Shown: in pieces, positions 35,726 to 50,165 of the stretch | How positions within the stretch are numbered: the first letter of the stretch is position 1 | Layout of the letters: each line of letters starts with the position of its first letter | NCBI RefSeq assembly: GCF_036345995.1 | Contig: NZ_CP107796.1 | Span: 4,030,001-4,094,000 of the forward strand | Length of the DNA stretch: 64,000 bases | Direction of reading: 5' to 3' | Source: Streptomyces sp. NBC_00557 | GTDB taxonomy: Bacteria > Actinomycetota > Actinomycetes > Streptomycetales > Streptomycetaceae | The notes under the pieces: model-generated | Database searches by the model: none | Told to the model about the DNA's origin: nothing | What the model saw: only the letters and a program-made list of their open reading frames with translations | Position numbers and translations under genes: made by a program

Positions 35726-38700
35726 TTGAGTTCCGACTCAGGGGCACGCACAGCCTTCGCCGAGCGCCTCGCGCTGCTGTACAAGGAGGCCGGAAACCCT
35801 CCCCTCAAGAGCGTCGCCGAGGCAGTCGTACGGCTGCAGCGGATCGACGAGCGGGGGCGGCCCGTGCGGGTCTCCGCCCAGCGGATCAGTGACTGGCGCC
35901 GGGCCAAGAACGTGCCGGCGCAGTTCACGGCGCTCGCAGCGGTGCTGCACATCCTGATTCCGGAGGCACGCCGGCTGCGGCCCACACCGGTGTCCCCGGG
36001 CCTGTACGACCTCGCGCACTGGCAGCGGCTCTGGGAGCGGGCGCTGGCCGACCCGGTCGGTGACCGGCCCGCGCCACCCGCTGAGGAAAACCGGCGGCCT
36101 GAGGCCCAGGCTCCGCCCGCCGGAGGCGTCTGCCCCTACCGGGGACTCGCGCCCTACCGGCAGGAGGACGCCCGATGGTTCTTCGGCCGGGAGCGGAGCA
36201 CGAGCGCGCTCGTCGCCCAGCTGCGCGCCGCCGAGCGGACCGGCGGCCTGGTGATGCTGGTGGGCGCCTCGGGCGCCGGAAAGTCGTCCCTGCTGAACGC
36301 CGGCCTGGTCCCCGCCCTCCGCGGCGGCGCGCTGCGCGCTGGACGCGGTACCTCGAACCCGAGCGCCACGGCGTCCCCGGAAACCGCCGCCGGGTGGGTC
36401 CTGCACCTCGTCCCGGGCGCGGACCCCCTCGCCGAGCTGGTCGGCCGTATCCCGGATCTCGCCACGGTCGCCGCCGACGCGCGTCAGGCCGAGCAGGAGG
36501 CCACGGAGGACCCGGCCGTCCCCGGCTCCGACTCCCCCAAGATCGCCCGCGCGGCGCGCGAGGCCGTGTCGGCGTGGGTGCGGCGGGAGGCGCCCGGCGA
36601 GAGCCGGCCGGTCATCGTCGTGGACCAGTTCGAGGAGACCTTCACCCTCTGCGCCGCCGAGGCCGACCGGCGCACGTTCATCCAGCTGCTGCACGCCGCC
36701 TGCACCCCGTCCGCCGACTCCGACGAGCCCGCACCGGTGCTCGTCGTCCTCGGCATCCGCGCCGACTTCTACGAGCAGTGCCTCGGCTATCCGGAACTGG
36801 CCGACGCGCTGCAGCACCGGCACATGGTGCTCGGGCCGCTGACCGCCGCCGAACTGCGCGAGGCTGTGACCGGCCCGGCCAAGGCGGTCGGTCTGGAGCT
36901 GGAGCCGGGGCTCGCCGAACTGATCATCCGCGAGGTGAGCGCCGACGGACCGCGCGGAGCCCACGACGCCGGCGTGCTCCCGCTGCTCTCGCACGCCCTG
37001 CTGGCGACCTGGCAGCGCCGCAAGGGCGGGCGGCTGACCCTGGCCGGCTATCGCGCGGCCGGCGGGATCCAGGGGGCCGTCGCGGCGACCGCCGAACGCG
37101 CCTGGTCGAGGCTGGACCCCGCGGCCCGTACCGCGGCCCGGCTGCTCCTGCTCCGGCTGGTCCGGCTGGGCGAGGACACACAGGCCACGCGCCGGCGCGG
37201 CACCCGGCGCCAGTTGGCGGAGGAGTCCGCGGACCCGGGCAAGACCGAAGAGTCCCTGGAGGCCCTGGTGCGGGCCCGGCTGGTGACGCTGGACGCGGAC
37301 ACGGTGGAGATCACCCACGAGGCGCTGCTGCACGCCTGGCCCCGGCTGCGGCACTGGATCGAAGACGACCGGAGCGGACAGCTGCTGCGCCAGCGGCTCG
37401 AGGAGGACGGCCGGGCCTGGGAGGACTCCGGCCGGGACAGCGCGCTGCTCTACCGTGGCTCCCGGCTGGAGCAGGCCCGCAGCTGGGCGCGCTCGGCCGG
37501 CGACCCGTATCTGACCCGCAGCGCGGTGGAGTTCGTGGCCGCGGCGGTACGGCTGCGCAGGCGGACGGTGTGGATCAGCCGGGCCGCGGTGGCGGCGCTG
37601 GTGGTGCTGGCCCTGCTCGCAGGGGGTTCGGCGGTGATCGCCTGGCAGCAGCGGGACGACGCCGTGTTCGCCCAGGTGGTCGCCGAGGCCGACCGGGTCC
37701 AGCACACGGACCCGTCCCTGGCCGCCCAGCTCGACCTGGTCGCCCATCATCTGCGCCCGGACGACGAGGGGACGTACAGCAGGCTGATCTCGATCGTGAA
37801 CGCGCCGCTGGCCACCCCCCTCACCGGCCACACGGGCGCCGTCTACCTGACCTCCTTCAGCCCCGACGGCAGAACCCTCGCCACAGCCAGCTACGACCGC
37901 ACGGTACGGCTGTGGAACGTGGCCGACCCGCGCCGCCCCCAACCGCTCGGCAAGCCGCTGACCGGCCACACCAGCTGGGTGAGCAGCGCCGTCTTCAGCC
38001 CGGACGGGCACACCCTCGCCAGCGCCGGCGACGACGGGACGATCCGGCTGTGGGACGTCACCGACCGCGCCCGCCCCGTGCCTCTGGGCAAGCCGCTCAC
38101 CGGCCACCAGGGCACGACCTACCTGGTCGCCTTCAGCCCGGACGGGCGGATGCTGGCGAGCGCCGGGGAGGACCGCACGGTACGGCTGTGGAACGTGGCC
38201 GACCCGCGCCGGCCGCGTGAGACCGGGGCCCTGCGCGGTCACACCGCCGCGGTGCGCAGCGTCGCGTTCAGCCCCGACGGCCGTACCGTCGCGGCGGGCG
38301 GTGACGACGACACGATCCTGCTGTGGAACGTGGCCGACCCGCACCACACCCGGCGGTACGGCAGCGCGCTCAAGGGCCACACCGACCTCGTGCACTCGGT
38401 GGCGTTCAGCCCGGACGGGCACACCCTCGCCTCCGGCAGCGCGGACGACACGATCCGGCTGTGGGACGTCACCCACCCCGCCCGCCCGTCCGCACTCGGC
38501 TCACCGCTGGCCGGCCACACCGGCCCGATCTGGTCGGTGGCCTTCAGCCAGGACGGCGGGCGGCTGGCGGCCGCCAGCGCCGACAGCACGGCGAGCCTGT
38601 GGAACGTACGCGACCCCTCGTCCCCCTCGCAGGTCGGGGAGCCGCTCGCGGGCAGCAGCGGGGAGATGTACGCCCTGCAGTTCAGCCCGGACGGGCGGAC

Positions 38701-39790
38701 CCTGGCCACCGGCAGCGGCGACGGCAGGGCGCGCCTGTGGTCGCTGCCGGCCTCGGACATCGTCGGCCGCACCGGCGCGTTCCGGCCGGACGGCCGGGTG
38801 CTGGCCACGGCGGCCCGGGACGGCAGGATCCGGCTGTGGAACGTGACACGGCCCGGGCGGCCCGTGCAGTTGAGTGAGCCGTTCATGCAGGCGGACGGCG
38901 GCCACCGGGCACCGGTGTTCTCCCCCGACGGCCGGATCCTCGCCGTCCTCACCAACAACCATGCGGTGCACCTGTGGAACGTGAGCGATCCGTCCCGCCC
39001 GGTCGCCGCCGGTCTCCCCATCCACCTGCGGACCCGGTTCGCGGGACCCGACACGCTCGCCTTCAGCCCCGACAGCCGCACCCTGGCCACCCCCTACGAC
39101 GACCGCACCGTTCAGCTGTGGAACATCGCCGACCCCGGGCGCCCCACCGTGCTCGGCAGACCGCTCTTCGGGCACCGGGGTTTCCTCAACGCCATCGCCT
39201 TCAGCCCCGACGGGCACACCCTGGCGAGCGGCAGCGCGGACAGCACGATCCGCCTCTGGAACGTCACCGATCCCGCGCATCCGACCGGCATCGCCCGGCT
39301 CACCGAGCACACCGGTCCGGTCAACGTGATCGCCTTCAGCCCCGACGGACAGGTTCTGGCCAGCGGCAGCGACGACGACACGGTCCGGCTGTGGAACGTC
39401 GCCCAGCCCGCCTCCGCGACCGCGCTCGGCTCACCGCTCATCGGCCACACGGAGGCGGTCAAGACGCTCACGTTCAGCTCGGACGGACGCGTTCTGGCCA
39501 GCGGCGGCAACGACAACACGGTCCGGCTGTGGAACGTCGCCCACCCCGCCTCGGCAAGCCCCATCGGGCAGTCGATGAGCCCGAACGCGAAGTCCGGCAC
39601 GTTCCTGTCCTTCAGCCCCTCGAGCCGTGTCCTCGGGGTCTCCAGCGGCACCGACACGGTGCGCGTGTGGAGCCTGGACGCCGACGCGGCGATCGCGCAC
39701 ATCTGCGCGGTCACCCGGGGCGTGATGACTCCGCAGAAGTGGCACGAGTACCTGCCCCGGCTCTCCTACGACCCGCCGTGCGGTCATTGA
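35726..39790 (+). CDS. STAND-type (nSTAND1) NTPase with N-terminal HTH-like region and 14 WD40 repeats
   Basis: A 1354-aa protein. Residues 1-~100 form a helical, HTH-like module (AFAERLALLYKEAGNPPL; VSAQRISDWRRAKNVPAQ). CPYRGLAPYRQEDARWFFGRE opens the nSTAND1 P-loop domain, with Walker A GASGAGKSSLLNAG near 185 and Walker B VIVVDQFEETF near 300. A helical STAND module follows to about 600, then one transmembrane helix (AAVAALVVLALLAGGSAVIAW, ~620-640). From ~690 there are 14 WD40 blades (SPDGRTLA...RLWNV), enough for two seven-bladed propellers; blades 7-10 and 14 are degenerate. The start is TTG with AAAGGGG upstream. STAND proteins are ligand-triggered switches; the ligand and output are unknown. 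Confidence 0.88.
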   Translation: MSSDSGARTAFAERLALLYKEAGNPPLKSVAEAVVRLQRIDERGRPVRVSAQRISDWRRAKNVPAQFTALAAVLHILIPEARRLRPTPVSPGLYDLAHWQRLWERALADPVGDRPAPPAEENRRPEAQAPPAGGVCPYRGLAPYRQEDARWFFGRERSTSALVAQLRAAERTGGLVMLVGASGAGKSSLLNAGLVPALRGGALRAGRGTSNPSATASPETAAGWVLHLVPGADPLAELVGRIPDLATVAADARQAEQEATEDPAVPGSDSPKIARAAREAVSAWVRREAPGESRPVIVVDQFEETFTLCAAEADRRTFIQLLHAACTPSADSDEPAPVLVVLGIRADFYEQCLGYPELADALQHRHMVLGPLTAAELREAVTGPAKAVGLELEPGLAELIIREVSADGPRGAHDAGVLPLLSHALLATWQRRKGGRLTLAGYRAAGGIQGAVAATAERAWSRLDPAARTAARLLLLRLVRLGEDTQATRRRGTRRQLAEESADPGKTEESLEALVRARLVTLDADTVEITHEALLHAWPRLRHWIEDDRSGQLLRQRLEEDGRAWEDSGRDSALLYRGSRLEQARSWARSAGDPYLTRSAVEFVAAAVRLRRRTVWISRAAVAALVVLALLAGGSAVIAWQQRDDAVFAQVVAEADRVQHTDPSLAAQLDLVAHHLRPDDEGTYSRLISIVNAPLATPLTGHTGAVYLTSFSPDGRTLATASYDRTVRLWNVADPRRPQPLGKPLTGHTSWVSSAVFSPDGHTLASAGDDGTIRLWDVTDRARPVPLGKPLTGHQGTTYLVAFSPDGRMLASAGEDRTVRLWNVADPRRPRETGALRGHTAAVRSVAFSPDGRTVAAGGDDDTILLWNVADPHHTRRYGSALKGHTDLVHSVAFSPDGHTLASGSADDTIRLWDVTHPARPSALGSPLAGHTGPIWSVAFSQDGGRLAAASADSTASLWNVRDPSSPSQVGEPLAGSSGEMYALQFSPDGRTLATGSGDGRARLWSLPASDIVGRTGAFRPDGRVLATAARDGRIRLWNVTRPGRPVQLSEPFMQADGGHRAPVFSPDGRILAVLTNNHAVHLWNVSDPSRPVAAGLPIHLRTRFAGPDTLAFSPDSRTLATPYDDRTVQLWNIADPGRPTVLGRPLFGHRGFLNAIAFSPDGHTLASGSADSTIRLWNVTDPAHPTGIARLTEHTGPVNVIAFSPDGQVLASGSDDDTVRLWNVAQPASATALGSPLIGHTEAVKTLTFSSDGRVLASGGNDNTVRLWNVAHPASASPIGQSMSPNAKSGTFLSFSPSSRVLGVSSGTDTVRVWSLDADAAIAHICAVTRGVMTPQKWHEYLPRLSYDPPCGH

Positions 39791-39863
39791 CCGGCCGCCA
39801 AGCTGACTTATTAACGACCGACTGGGCCCCACAAGGCCCCGGGGCTTGTTACCCTTGGCCACA

Positions 39864-39910
39864 GCCCGATCGCTGGTGCATCCCCCGTCGCCAGCGATCG
39901 GGCCCTTTTC
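39864..39910 (+). terminator. Terminator of the STAND-WD40 gene
   Basis: A perfect 13-bp stem (39864-39876 with 39891-39903) with a 14-nt loop, followed by CCTTTTC. It lies 74 bp past the stop codon. Confidence 0.82.
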
Positions 39911-40018
39911 ATACGGCCTCCTCACACGCACCGGTGCCGGAGTCCGCCGTCGACCGGTGGCGACCGGCGACTTCGTGGACGTCCGCCAGCTGCGCAGAAC
40001 CCCCACCGCACATACCGA

Positions 40019-40050
40019 AAGACCCCCGGACCGATGATCCGGGGGGTCTT
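40019..40050 (-). terminator. Terminator of tRNA-Ile
   Basis: An AGACCCCCGGA stem with one bulged base and a 7-nt loop ends 8 bp from the tRNA 3' end; the leftward strand continues into TTTCGG. Confidence 0.75.
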
Positions 40051-40057
40051 CATGCTG

Positions 40058-40131
40058 TGGGGCTAACAGGATTTGAACCTGTGGCCTCATCCTTATCAGG
40101 GATGCGCTCTAACCAACTGAGCTATAGCCCC
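40058..40131 (-). tRNA. tRNA-Ile (GAT anticodon)
   Basis: A 74-nt cloverleaf on the minus strand. The acceptor GGGGCTA/TAGCCCC is fully paired with discriminator A, the D-arm is TAGCTCAGTTGGTTAGAGC, and the anticodon loop CTGATAA gives GAT. The T-arm is CAGGTTCAAATCCTG. CCA is not encoded. It follows gyrA and DUF3566 as in most actinobacteria. Confidence 0.96.
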
Positions 40132-40243
40132 GCCGCGCTCTGCGGTGTGTGTCCCGCGCGCTGACTCCTGAAGATTAGCGCACGACCACGTCAGTCCCAA
40201 AATCGGTTGTCGGGGGACCGTCACCGGCGCGCTGGACAGCCGG

Positions 40244-40978
40244 TCACTCGTCCTCGGCCAGGGTCAGCTCGATACCGCCCACGAAGCCCGCGGACAGGTT
40301 GTAGATGAACGCGCCGAGCGTCGCGAGCGCCGTGGCCAGGACCACGTCGATGACCGCGATGACCGACGTGAACATCAGGACGTGGGGGAGCGACAGGAAC
40401 GCCTGGAGGTCGAAGCCGTTCCCCTCGTTCGAGCCGGTCGCCTCCGAGATCGTGCCGCCCACCGTCGAGAACACGCCCATCGCGTCCATGACCATCCACA
40501 GCAGCGCCGACGCGACGATCGTGCAGATGCCGAGCGCGATGGAGAGCAGGAAGCTCACCTTCATCACCGACCACGGGTCGGCCTTGGCCACCCGAAGCCG
40601 CGCCTTACGGGTGCGTGGTGCCGTACGCGCACCCGTGCGAGGCCGCCGTACGGCGCCGGCGGGCGGCTGGGCCGGATAGGCCTGCGGCGGGTGATAGGGC
40701 CCGGCGGGCTGCTCCTGGCTCCGCTCCTGGGGGAGCGGAGACGGCGACTGCGCCTCCCCGGCCACGGCCGGTCCTCGGGTGTCCGTCACAGTTCCCCCCT
40801 GGGATCCAGACGTGCCGGCGGAGTCCTGTCCGGACGCCTTCACCGGCTTCAGGTTGGTCGTGTGCGGGTCGGCCGCGCTCCCCGCACCCGCCCTGTGCGC
40901 GGCGGAGCCACGGCCGCCGCCGTCCGTCTCCGTACCCGTGGGGGTACCGGCCGATCCGGCGCCCGTGGCTCCGCTCAC
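40244..40978 (-). CDS. DUF3566 transmembrane protein
   Basis: The 244-aa protein is divided into a disordered, Gly/Thr/Ser/Pro-rich N-terminal half and a conserved C-terminal half beginning KARLRVAKADPWSVMKVSF. Two transmembrane helices follow (LLSIALGICTIVASALLWMVM and VLMFTSVIAVIDVVLATALATLGAFIYN). DUF3566 genes sit directly after gyrA across actinobacteria; function is unproven. The GTG at 40978 is 18 bp after the gyrA stop, so it is probably cotranscribed with gyrA and tRNA-Ile. Confidence 0.92.
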   Translation of the reverse strand: MSGATGAGSAGTPTGTETDGGGRGSAAHRAGAGSAADPHTTNLKPVKASGQDSAGTSGSQGGTVTDTRGPAVAGEAQSPSPLPQERSQEQPAGPYHPPQAYPAQPPAGAVRRPRTGARTAPRTRKARLRVAKADPWSVMKVSFLLSIALGICTIVASALLWMVMDAMGVFSTVGGTISEATGSNEGNGFDLQAFLSLPHVLMFTSVIAVIDVVLATALATLGAFIYNLSAGFVGGIELTLAEDE

Positions 40979-40996
40979 GATGACTCACTCCTCGTG

Positions 40997-43591
<2,595 letters not shown>

Positions 43592-43633
43592 TGCTGGTGA
43601 AGATCCTTCCTGGTGCGGTCAGCTGAGACCGAC

Positions 43634-46129
<2,496 letters not shown>

Positions 46130-46702
46130 TCAGCCGTACGTATCGCCGGGTCCGGAGCTTCCCGGGGCCCGCAGCGGGCCGTAGCGCCGGGCCGGACCGC
46201 CCGGGTTCAGCACCTTGATCATCCGTACCGTGCCGTGCCCCAGGTCCTCGTTGAGCCGGGCGACCAGCGCGGGCGCGAGATGGCGCAGCTGGGTCGCCCA
46301 GGCCGTCGAGTCGCACTGCACGACCAGCACGCGCTCGTCCTCGTCGTACCGCTGCGGCACGCAGTGCTTGGCCAGGTCCTCGCCGACGATCTGCGGCCAG
46401 CGGCCCATCACGCCGCCCACCGCCGCGGGCGTCTCCCAGCCGCGCTCGGTCAGCAGCCGGTTGATCGCCGCGCCCAGCGCCATCGGGTCGCGGCCGTCCG
46501 CACGCGCCCCGGAGCGCAGCCCGCCGCCGCGCCGGGCCTGCTTCTTCTGCCGCGCCGCGTCCCCACGCGCGCGTGCCTGCTCCTTCGCCGCGCGCAGCGC
46601 CACGCGCGCGAGGTCGACACCGGAGGGTTCGGGCACCTTCTTGTCCGGCATCTTCCTGGGGGTGGCTCCGTCGGCCTTCGGGGTGGGTTCGTCGGTGCTC
46701 AT
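46130..46702 (-). CDS. DUF721/DciA-like protein
   Basis: A 190-aa protein. The N-terminal 75 residues are Lys/Arg/Ala-rich and probably disordered. The C-terminal DUF721 domain contains [35 protein letters not shown] and [33 protein letters not shown]721 includes DciA, the ancestral helicase-loading factor that works with DnaB where DnaC is absent, so a role in replication initiation is a reasonable inference given the neighbours. The ATG at 46702 overlaps the recF stop by 4 bp. Confidence 0.92.
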   Translation of the reverse strand: MSTDEPTPKADGATPRKMPDKKVPEPSGVDLARVALRAAKEQARARGDAARQKKQARRGGGLRSGARADGRDPMALGAAINRLLTERGWETPAAVGGVMGRWPQIVGEDLAKHCVPQRYDEDERVLVVQCDSTAWATQLRHLAPALVARLNEDLGHGTVRMIKVLNPGGPARRYGPLRAPGSSGPGDTYG

Positions 46703-47820
46703 ACGCGCTCCACCGTCCCTCCGGACACGGTGTACCGCGCCCCGGCCAGCATCCGCGGTACGTCGTCTTCCACGGCGGCGGTGACCAGCACCTGCTCGCC
46801 GGGCGCGACCAGCTCGGCCAGCCGGTCCCGGCGCCGCGCGTCCAGCTCGGCGAAGACGTCGTCCAGGACCAGCACCGGCTCGTTGCCCTCGGCCCGCAGC
46901 AGGTCGTAGGAGGCCAGGCGCAGGGCGAGCGCGTAGGACCAGGACTCGCCGTGCGAGGCGTACCCCTTGGCGGGCAGCTGACCCAGTTTGAGGACCAGGT
47001 CGTCGCGGTGCGGGCCCACCAGGGTGACCCCGCGTTCGATCTCCTGCTTGCGGGCCTGGGCCAGCGCCGCCATCAGCTGGGCGTAGAGATCCTCGCGCGC
47101 TTGGGCCTCACCGAGCGCGGACGGCTTGTACTCCAGCGCCAGCGGGCCGCCGCCAGGAGCCAGTTGCTCGTACGCCTTGTCGGCCAGCGGCTGCAGCGCG
47201 GCGATCAGGTCGAGGCGCTGGGCGAGCAACTCGGCGCCCGCGCGCGCGAGATGCTGGTCCCACACGTCGAGTGTGGACAAGTCCATGGACCGCCCGCCGT
47301 GCCGGCGCGCCAGGGCGGCGGTCTTGAGCAGGGTGTTGCGCTGCTTGAGGACGCGCTCGTAGTCGGAGCGCACCCCGGCCATGCGCGGCGACCGAGCGGT
47401 GATCAACTCGTCGAGGAACCGCCGCCGTTCGCCGGGATCGCCCTTGACCAGGGCGAGATCCTCGGGCGCGAACAGCACGGTCCGTACGATCCCCAGCACG
47501 TCCCTGGGCCTGACCTGCGAGGACCGGTTGATACGGGCGCGGTTGGCCTTGCCCGGGTTCAGCTCCAGCTCGACCAGCTGCTGCCGGTCGCCCTGCCGGA
47601 CCTGCGCCCGGATGACGGCGCGCTCGGCGCCCATGCGGACGAGCGGAGCGTCCGAGGCGACCCGGTGGCTGCCGAGCGTGGCCAGGTATCCGACCGCTTC
47701 GACCAGATTCGTCTTGCCCTGCCCGTTGGGGCCGACGAACGCGGTGACGCCCGGGTCGAGCGGGACCTCGGCCCGGGCGTACGAGCGGAAGTCGGCCAGC
47801 GAAAGATGCGTGACGTGCAT
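46699..47820 (-). CDS. recF: DNA replication and repair protein RecF
   Basis: The 373-aa SMC-like ATPase has Walker [19 protein letters not shown] near residue 30, [10 protein letters not shown] at the N-terminus, the ABC-type signature in [16 protein letters not shown] and Walker B in [13 protein letters not shown]. RecF acts with RecO and RecR to load RecA at gaps. The ATG at 47820 starts [14 protein letters not shown], family-typical. It overlaps the DUF721 gene by 4 bp and lies downstream of gnd with a 154-bp gap rich in TGTGGAT motifs. Confidence 0.97.
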   Translation of the reverse strand: MHVTHLSLADFRSYARAEVPLDPGVTAFVGPNGQGKTNLVEAVGYLATLGSHRVASDAPLVRMGAERAVIRAQVRQGDRQQLVELELNPGKANRARINRSSQVRPRDVLGIVRTVLFAPEDLALVKGDPGERRRFLDELITARSPRMAGVRSDYERVLKQRNTLLKTAALARRHGGRSMDLSTLDVWDQHLARAGAELLAQRLDLIAALQPLADKAYEQLAPGGGPLALEYKPSALGEAQAREDLYAQLMAALAQARKQEIERGVTLVGPHRDDLVLKLGQLPAKGYASHGESWSYALALRLASYDLLRAEGNEPVLVLDDVFAELDARRRDRLAELVAPGEQVLVTAAVEDDVPRMLAGARYTVSGGTVERV

Positions 47821-47857
47821 GGTCGTTTCGCCGGCCTTCCTCGGAGTGCTGACGGGC

Positions 47858-47977
47858 TGTGGATCGACGGGCTGGGAATCACGGGCCCGCGGAGCGAGCC
47901 CTGTGGATTCCCACGGCTTCTGTGGATTCCTCTGTGTTCTGTGGATCCCTAGGGACTGTGCGGATCCCTGTGGATCA
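47858..47977. repeat. Five TGTGGAT motifs in the recF-gnd gap
   Basis: TGTGGATCG (47858), TGTGGATTC (47902 and 47921), TGTGGATCC (47940) and TGTGGATCA (47969) all face the same way. Each keeps ATCCACA of the DnaA box but lacks TT at the first two positions. The last overlaps the gnd stop codon. Confidence 0.7.
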
Positions 47978-48850
47978 CTTCTTCGCCACGGCGTGGCCGC
48001 CGAACTGGTTGCGCAGCGCGGCGATCATCTTCATCTGCGGCGAGTCCTCCTGGCGGGAGGAGAACCGCGCGAACAGCGACGCGGTGATCGCCGGCAGCGG
48101 CACCGCGTTGTCGATCGCGGCCTCCACAGTCCAGCGTCCCTCACCGGAGTCCTGTGCATAACCGCGCAGGCCCTCCAGGTGCTCGTCGTCGTCCAGCGCG
48201 TTGACCGCGAGGTCGAGCAGCCAGGAGCGGATGACGGTGCCCTCCTGCCAGGAGCGGAAGACCTCGCGGACGTTCTCCACGGAGTCGACCTTCTCCAGCA
48301 GCTCCCAGCCCTCGGCGTAGGCCTGCATCATCGCGTACTCGATGCCGTTGTGGACCATCTTCGCGAAGTGGCCCGCGCCGACCTTGCCCGCGTGCACCGA
48401 ACCGAAGTCGCCCTCCGGCTTCAGCGCGTCGAAGATCGGCTGCACCTTGGCGACGTTCTCCGCGTCACCGCCGTACATCAGCGCGTAGCCGTTCTCCAGG
48501 CCCCAGACGCCGCCGGAGACGCCGCAGTCGACGAAGCCTATGCCCTTGGCCGCCAGCTCCTCGGCGTGCTTCTCGTCGTCCGTCCAGCGGGAGTTGCCGC
48601 CGTCCACGACCACGTCGCCGGGCTCCAGCAGCTCGGCGAGCCGGTCGATGGTCGACTGGGTGGGCTCGCCGGCCGGCACCATCACCCAGACCACGCGCGG
48701 GCCGCTGAGCTTGCCCACAAGCTCTTCCAGGCTGTGGACATCCGCGAGATCCGCGTTGTGGTCGTATCCGATGACGGTGTGGCCCGCGCGGCGGATCCGC
48801 TCGCGCATGTTGCCGCCCATCTTGCCGAGGCCGACGAGACCGAGCTCCAT
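47975..48850 (-). CDS. gnd: 6-phosphogluconate dehydrogenase, decarboxylating (short form)
   Basis: A 291-aa protein of the short, NAD-preferring type. The N-terminal Rossmann motif is [12 protein letters not shown]. Substrate-binding segments [33 protein letters not shown] and the catalytic lysine in [20 protein letters not shown] are clear. It oxidises 6-phosphogluconate to ribulose-5-phosphate. The gene sits between dnaN and recF in Streptomyces as a conserved intruder in the replication operon. The ATG at 48850 has AAGGAA upstream. Confidence 0.95.
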   Translation of the reverse strand: MELGLVGLGKMGGNMRERIRRAGHTVIGYDHNADLADVHSLEELVGKLSGPRVVWVMVPAGEPTQSTIDRLAELLEPGDVVVDGGNSRWTDDEKHAEELAAKGIGFVDCGVSGGVWGLENGYALMYGGDAENVAKVQPIFDALKPEGDFGSVHAGKVGAGHFAKMVHNGIEYAMMQAYAEGWELLEKVDSVENVREVFRSWQEGTVIRSWLLDLAVNALDDDEHLEGLRGYAQDSGEGRWTVEAAIDNAVPLPAITASLFARFSSRQEDSPQMKMIAALRNQFGGHAVAKK

Positions 48851-48981
48851 CAGTTGTGTTCCTTAAGGTCGCTGTGTGGCGTGTGAGGCACCTTCGTGCC
48901 GTGCCGAGCCTAATCGCGACCCTTCGTGCACAGCTGTGGGCATACGCGCTCACCTGCGGAAACCAGCACCGGCCGACACAG

Positions 48982-49012
48982 GCGCCGGGCGTCCACAGCG
49001 GGCGCCCGGCGC
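48982..49012 (-). terminator. Hairpin between dnaN and gnd
   Basis: A perfect 10-bp GC-rich stem (48982-48991 with 49003-49012) with an 11-nt loop lies 23 bp after the dnaN stop codon. It may terminate or attenuate dnaN transcription. Confidence 0.65.
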
Positions 49013-49034
49013 TGTGCACAGCTGTGGAAAACGG

Positions 49035-50165
49035 TCAGCCGCTCAGCCGCACCGGCATGATCAGGTACTTGTAGGCGTCGTCGGCCTCGGCGTCCACCGC
49101 GGGCTTGCCGCTGAGCAGCGCCGGCTTGGTGGACGTCGTGAACGACAGCTGGGCCACCGGGGAGTCGATCGCGCTCAGGCCGTCCAGCAGGAACGTCGGG
49201 TTGAAGGCGATGGAGATGTCGTCGCCGTCCAGCTGGGCGTCGACCCTTTCCACAGCCTGTGCGTCGTCGCTGGACCCGGCCTCGAGGATCAGCACGCCCT
49301 GCTCGAAGCTCAGCCGCACCGGGGTGTTCCGCTCGGCCACCAGCGCCACACGCTTGACGGCCTCCACGAAGGGCGCCGTCTCGATCACGGCGACGGAGTT
49401 GAACTCGGTCGGGAACAGCGTGCGGTACTTCGGCAGGTCGCCCTCGAGCAGCCGCGTGGTCGTACGACGCCCGGCGCCCTCGAAACCGATCAGGCCCTCA
49501 CCGGCGCCCGAGCCGGACAGCGCCAGGGTGACGCTGTCCCCTGCGCCGAGCGACTTGGCGGTGTCCAGCAGCGTCTTGGCCGGGACCAGGGCGACCGCGG
49601 AGGCGTCCGGGTTCTCCGGCTTCCACAGGAACTCGCGGACGGCGAAGCGGTAGCGGTCGGTGGAGGCCAGCGTGACCGTGTCGCCCTCGATCTCGATGCG
49701 CACACCGGTGAGGACGGGCAGCGTGTCGTCACGTCCGGCGGCGATGGCGACCTGGGAGACGGCGGCCGCGAAGACCTCGCCGGGGACGGTGCCCGTGGCG
49801 TTCGGCATCTGCGGCAGCGCCGGGTACTCCTCCACAGGCAGGGTGTGCAGGGTGAACCGGGAGGACCCGCAGACCACGGTCGCCCGTACACCGTCTGTGG
49901 AAATCTCCACCGGGCGGTTGGGGAGGGCGCGGGAGATGTCCGCGAGCAGCCGGCCGGAGACGAGGACGGTGCCCTCCTCCTCGACCTCGGCTTCCACGGA
50001 TACGCGCGCGGAGACCTCGTAGTCGAAGCTCGACAGGCTCAGCTGGCCGTCCTCGGCCCTGAGGAGGAGGCCGGCGAGGACAGGCGCCGGCGGACGGGCC
50101 GGGAGGCTGCGTGCCGCCCACGCCACTGCCTCCGCGAGTACGTCGCGTTCCACCCGGATCTTCAC
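49035..50165 (-). CDS. dnaN: DNA polymerase III beta sliding clamp
   Basis: The 376-aa product has the three-fold clamp domain arrangement. The N-terminus KIRVERDVLAEAVAWAARSLPARPPAPVLAGLLL and the C-terminus YKYLIMPVRLSG are typical; the terminal M-P-V/M-R-L is conserved in clamps. It encircles DNA and tethers polymerase III. The GTG at 50165 follows AGGAGGCGG. It is the first gene left of oriC. Confidence 0.98.
   Translation of the reverse strand: MKIRVERDVLAEAVAWAARSLPARPPAPVLAGLLLRAEDGQLSLSSFDYEVSARVSVEAEVEEEGTVLVSGRLLADISRALPNRPVEISTDGVRATVVCGSSRFTLHTLPVEEYPALPQMPNATGTVPGEVFAAAVSQVAIAAGRDDTLPVLTGVRIEIEGDTVTLASTDRYRFAVREFLWKPENPDASAVALVPAKTLLDTAKSLGAGDSVTLALSGSGAGEGLIGFEGAGRRTTTRLLEGDLPKYRTLFPTEFNSVAVIETAPFVEAVKRVALVAERNTPVRLSFEQGVLILEAGSSDDAQAVERVDAQLDGDDISIAFNPTFLLDGLSAIDSPVAQLSFTTSTKPALLSGKPAVDAEADDAYKYLIMPVRLSG

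Noticed and set aside
40058..40131. tRNA-Ile as attachment site for an integrated element carrying the STAND-WD40 gene
   Set aside because: No repeat of the tRNA 3' end is visible to the left, and there is no integrase or excisionase gene.
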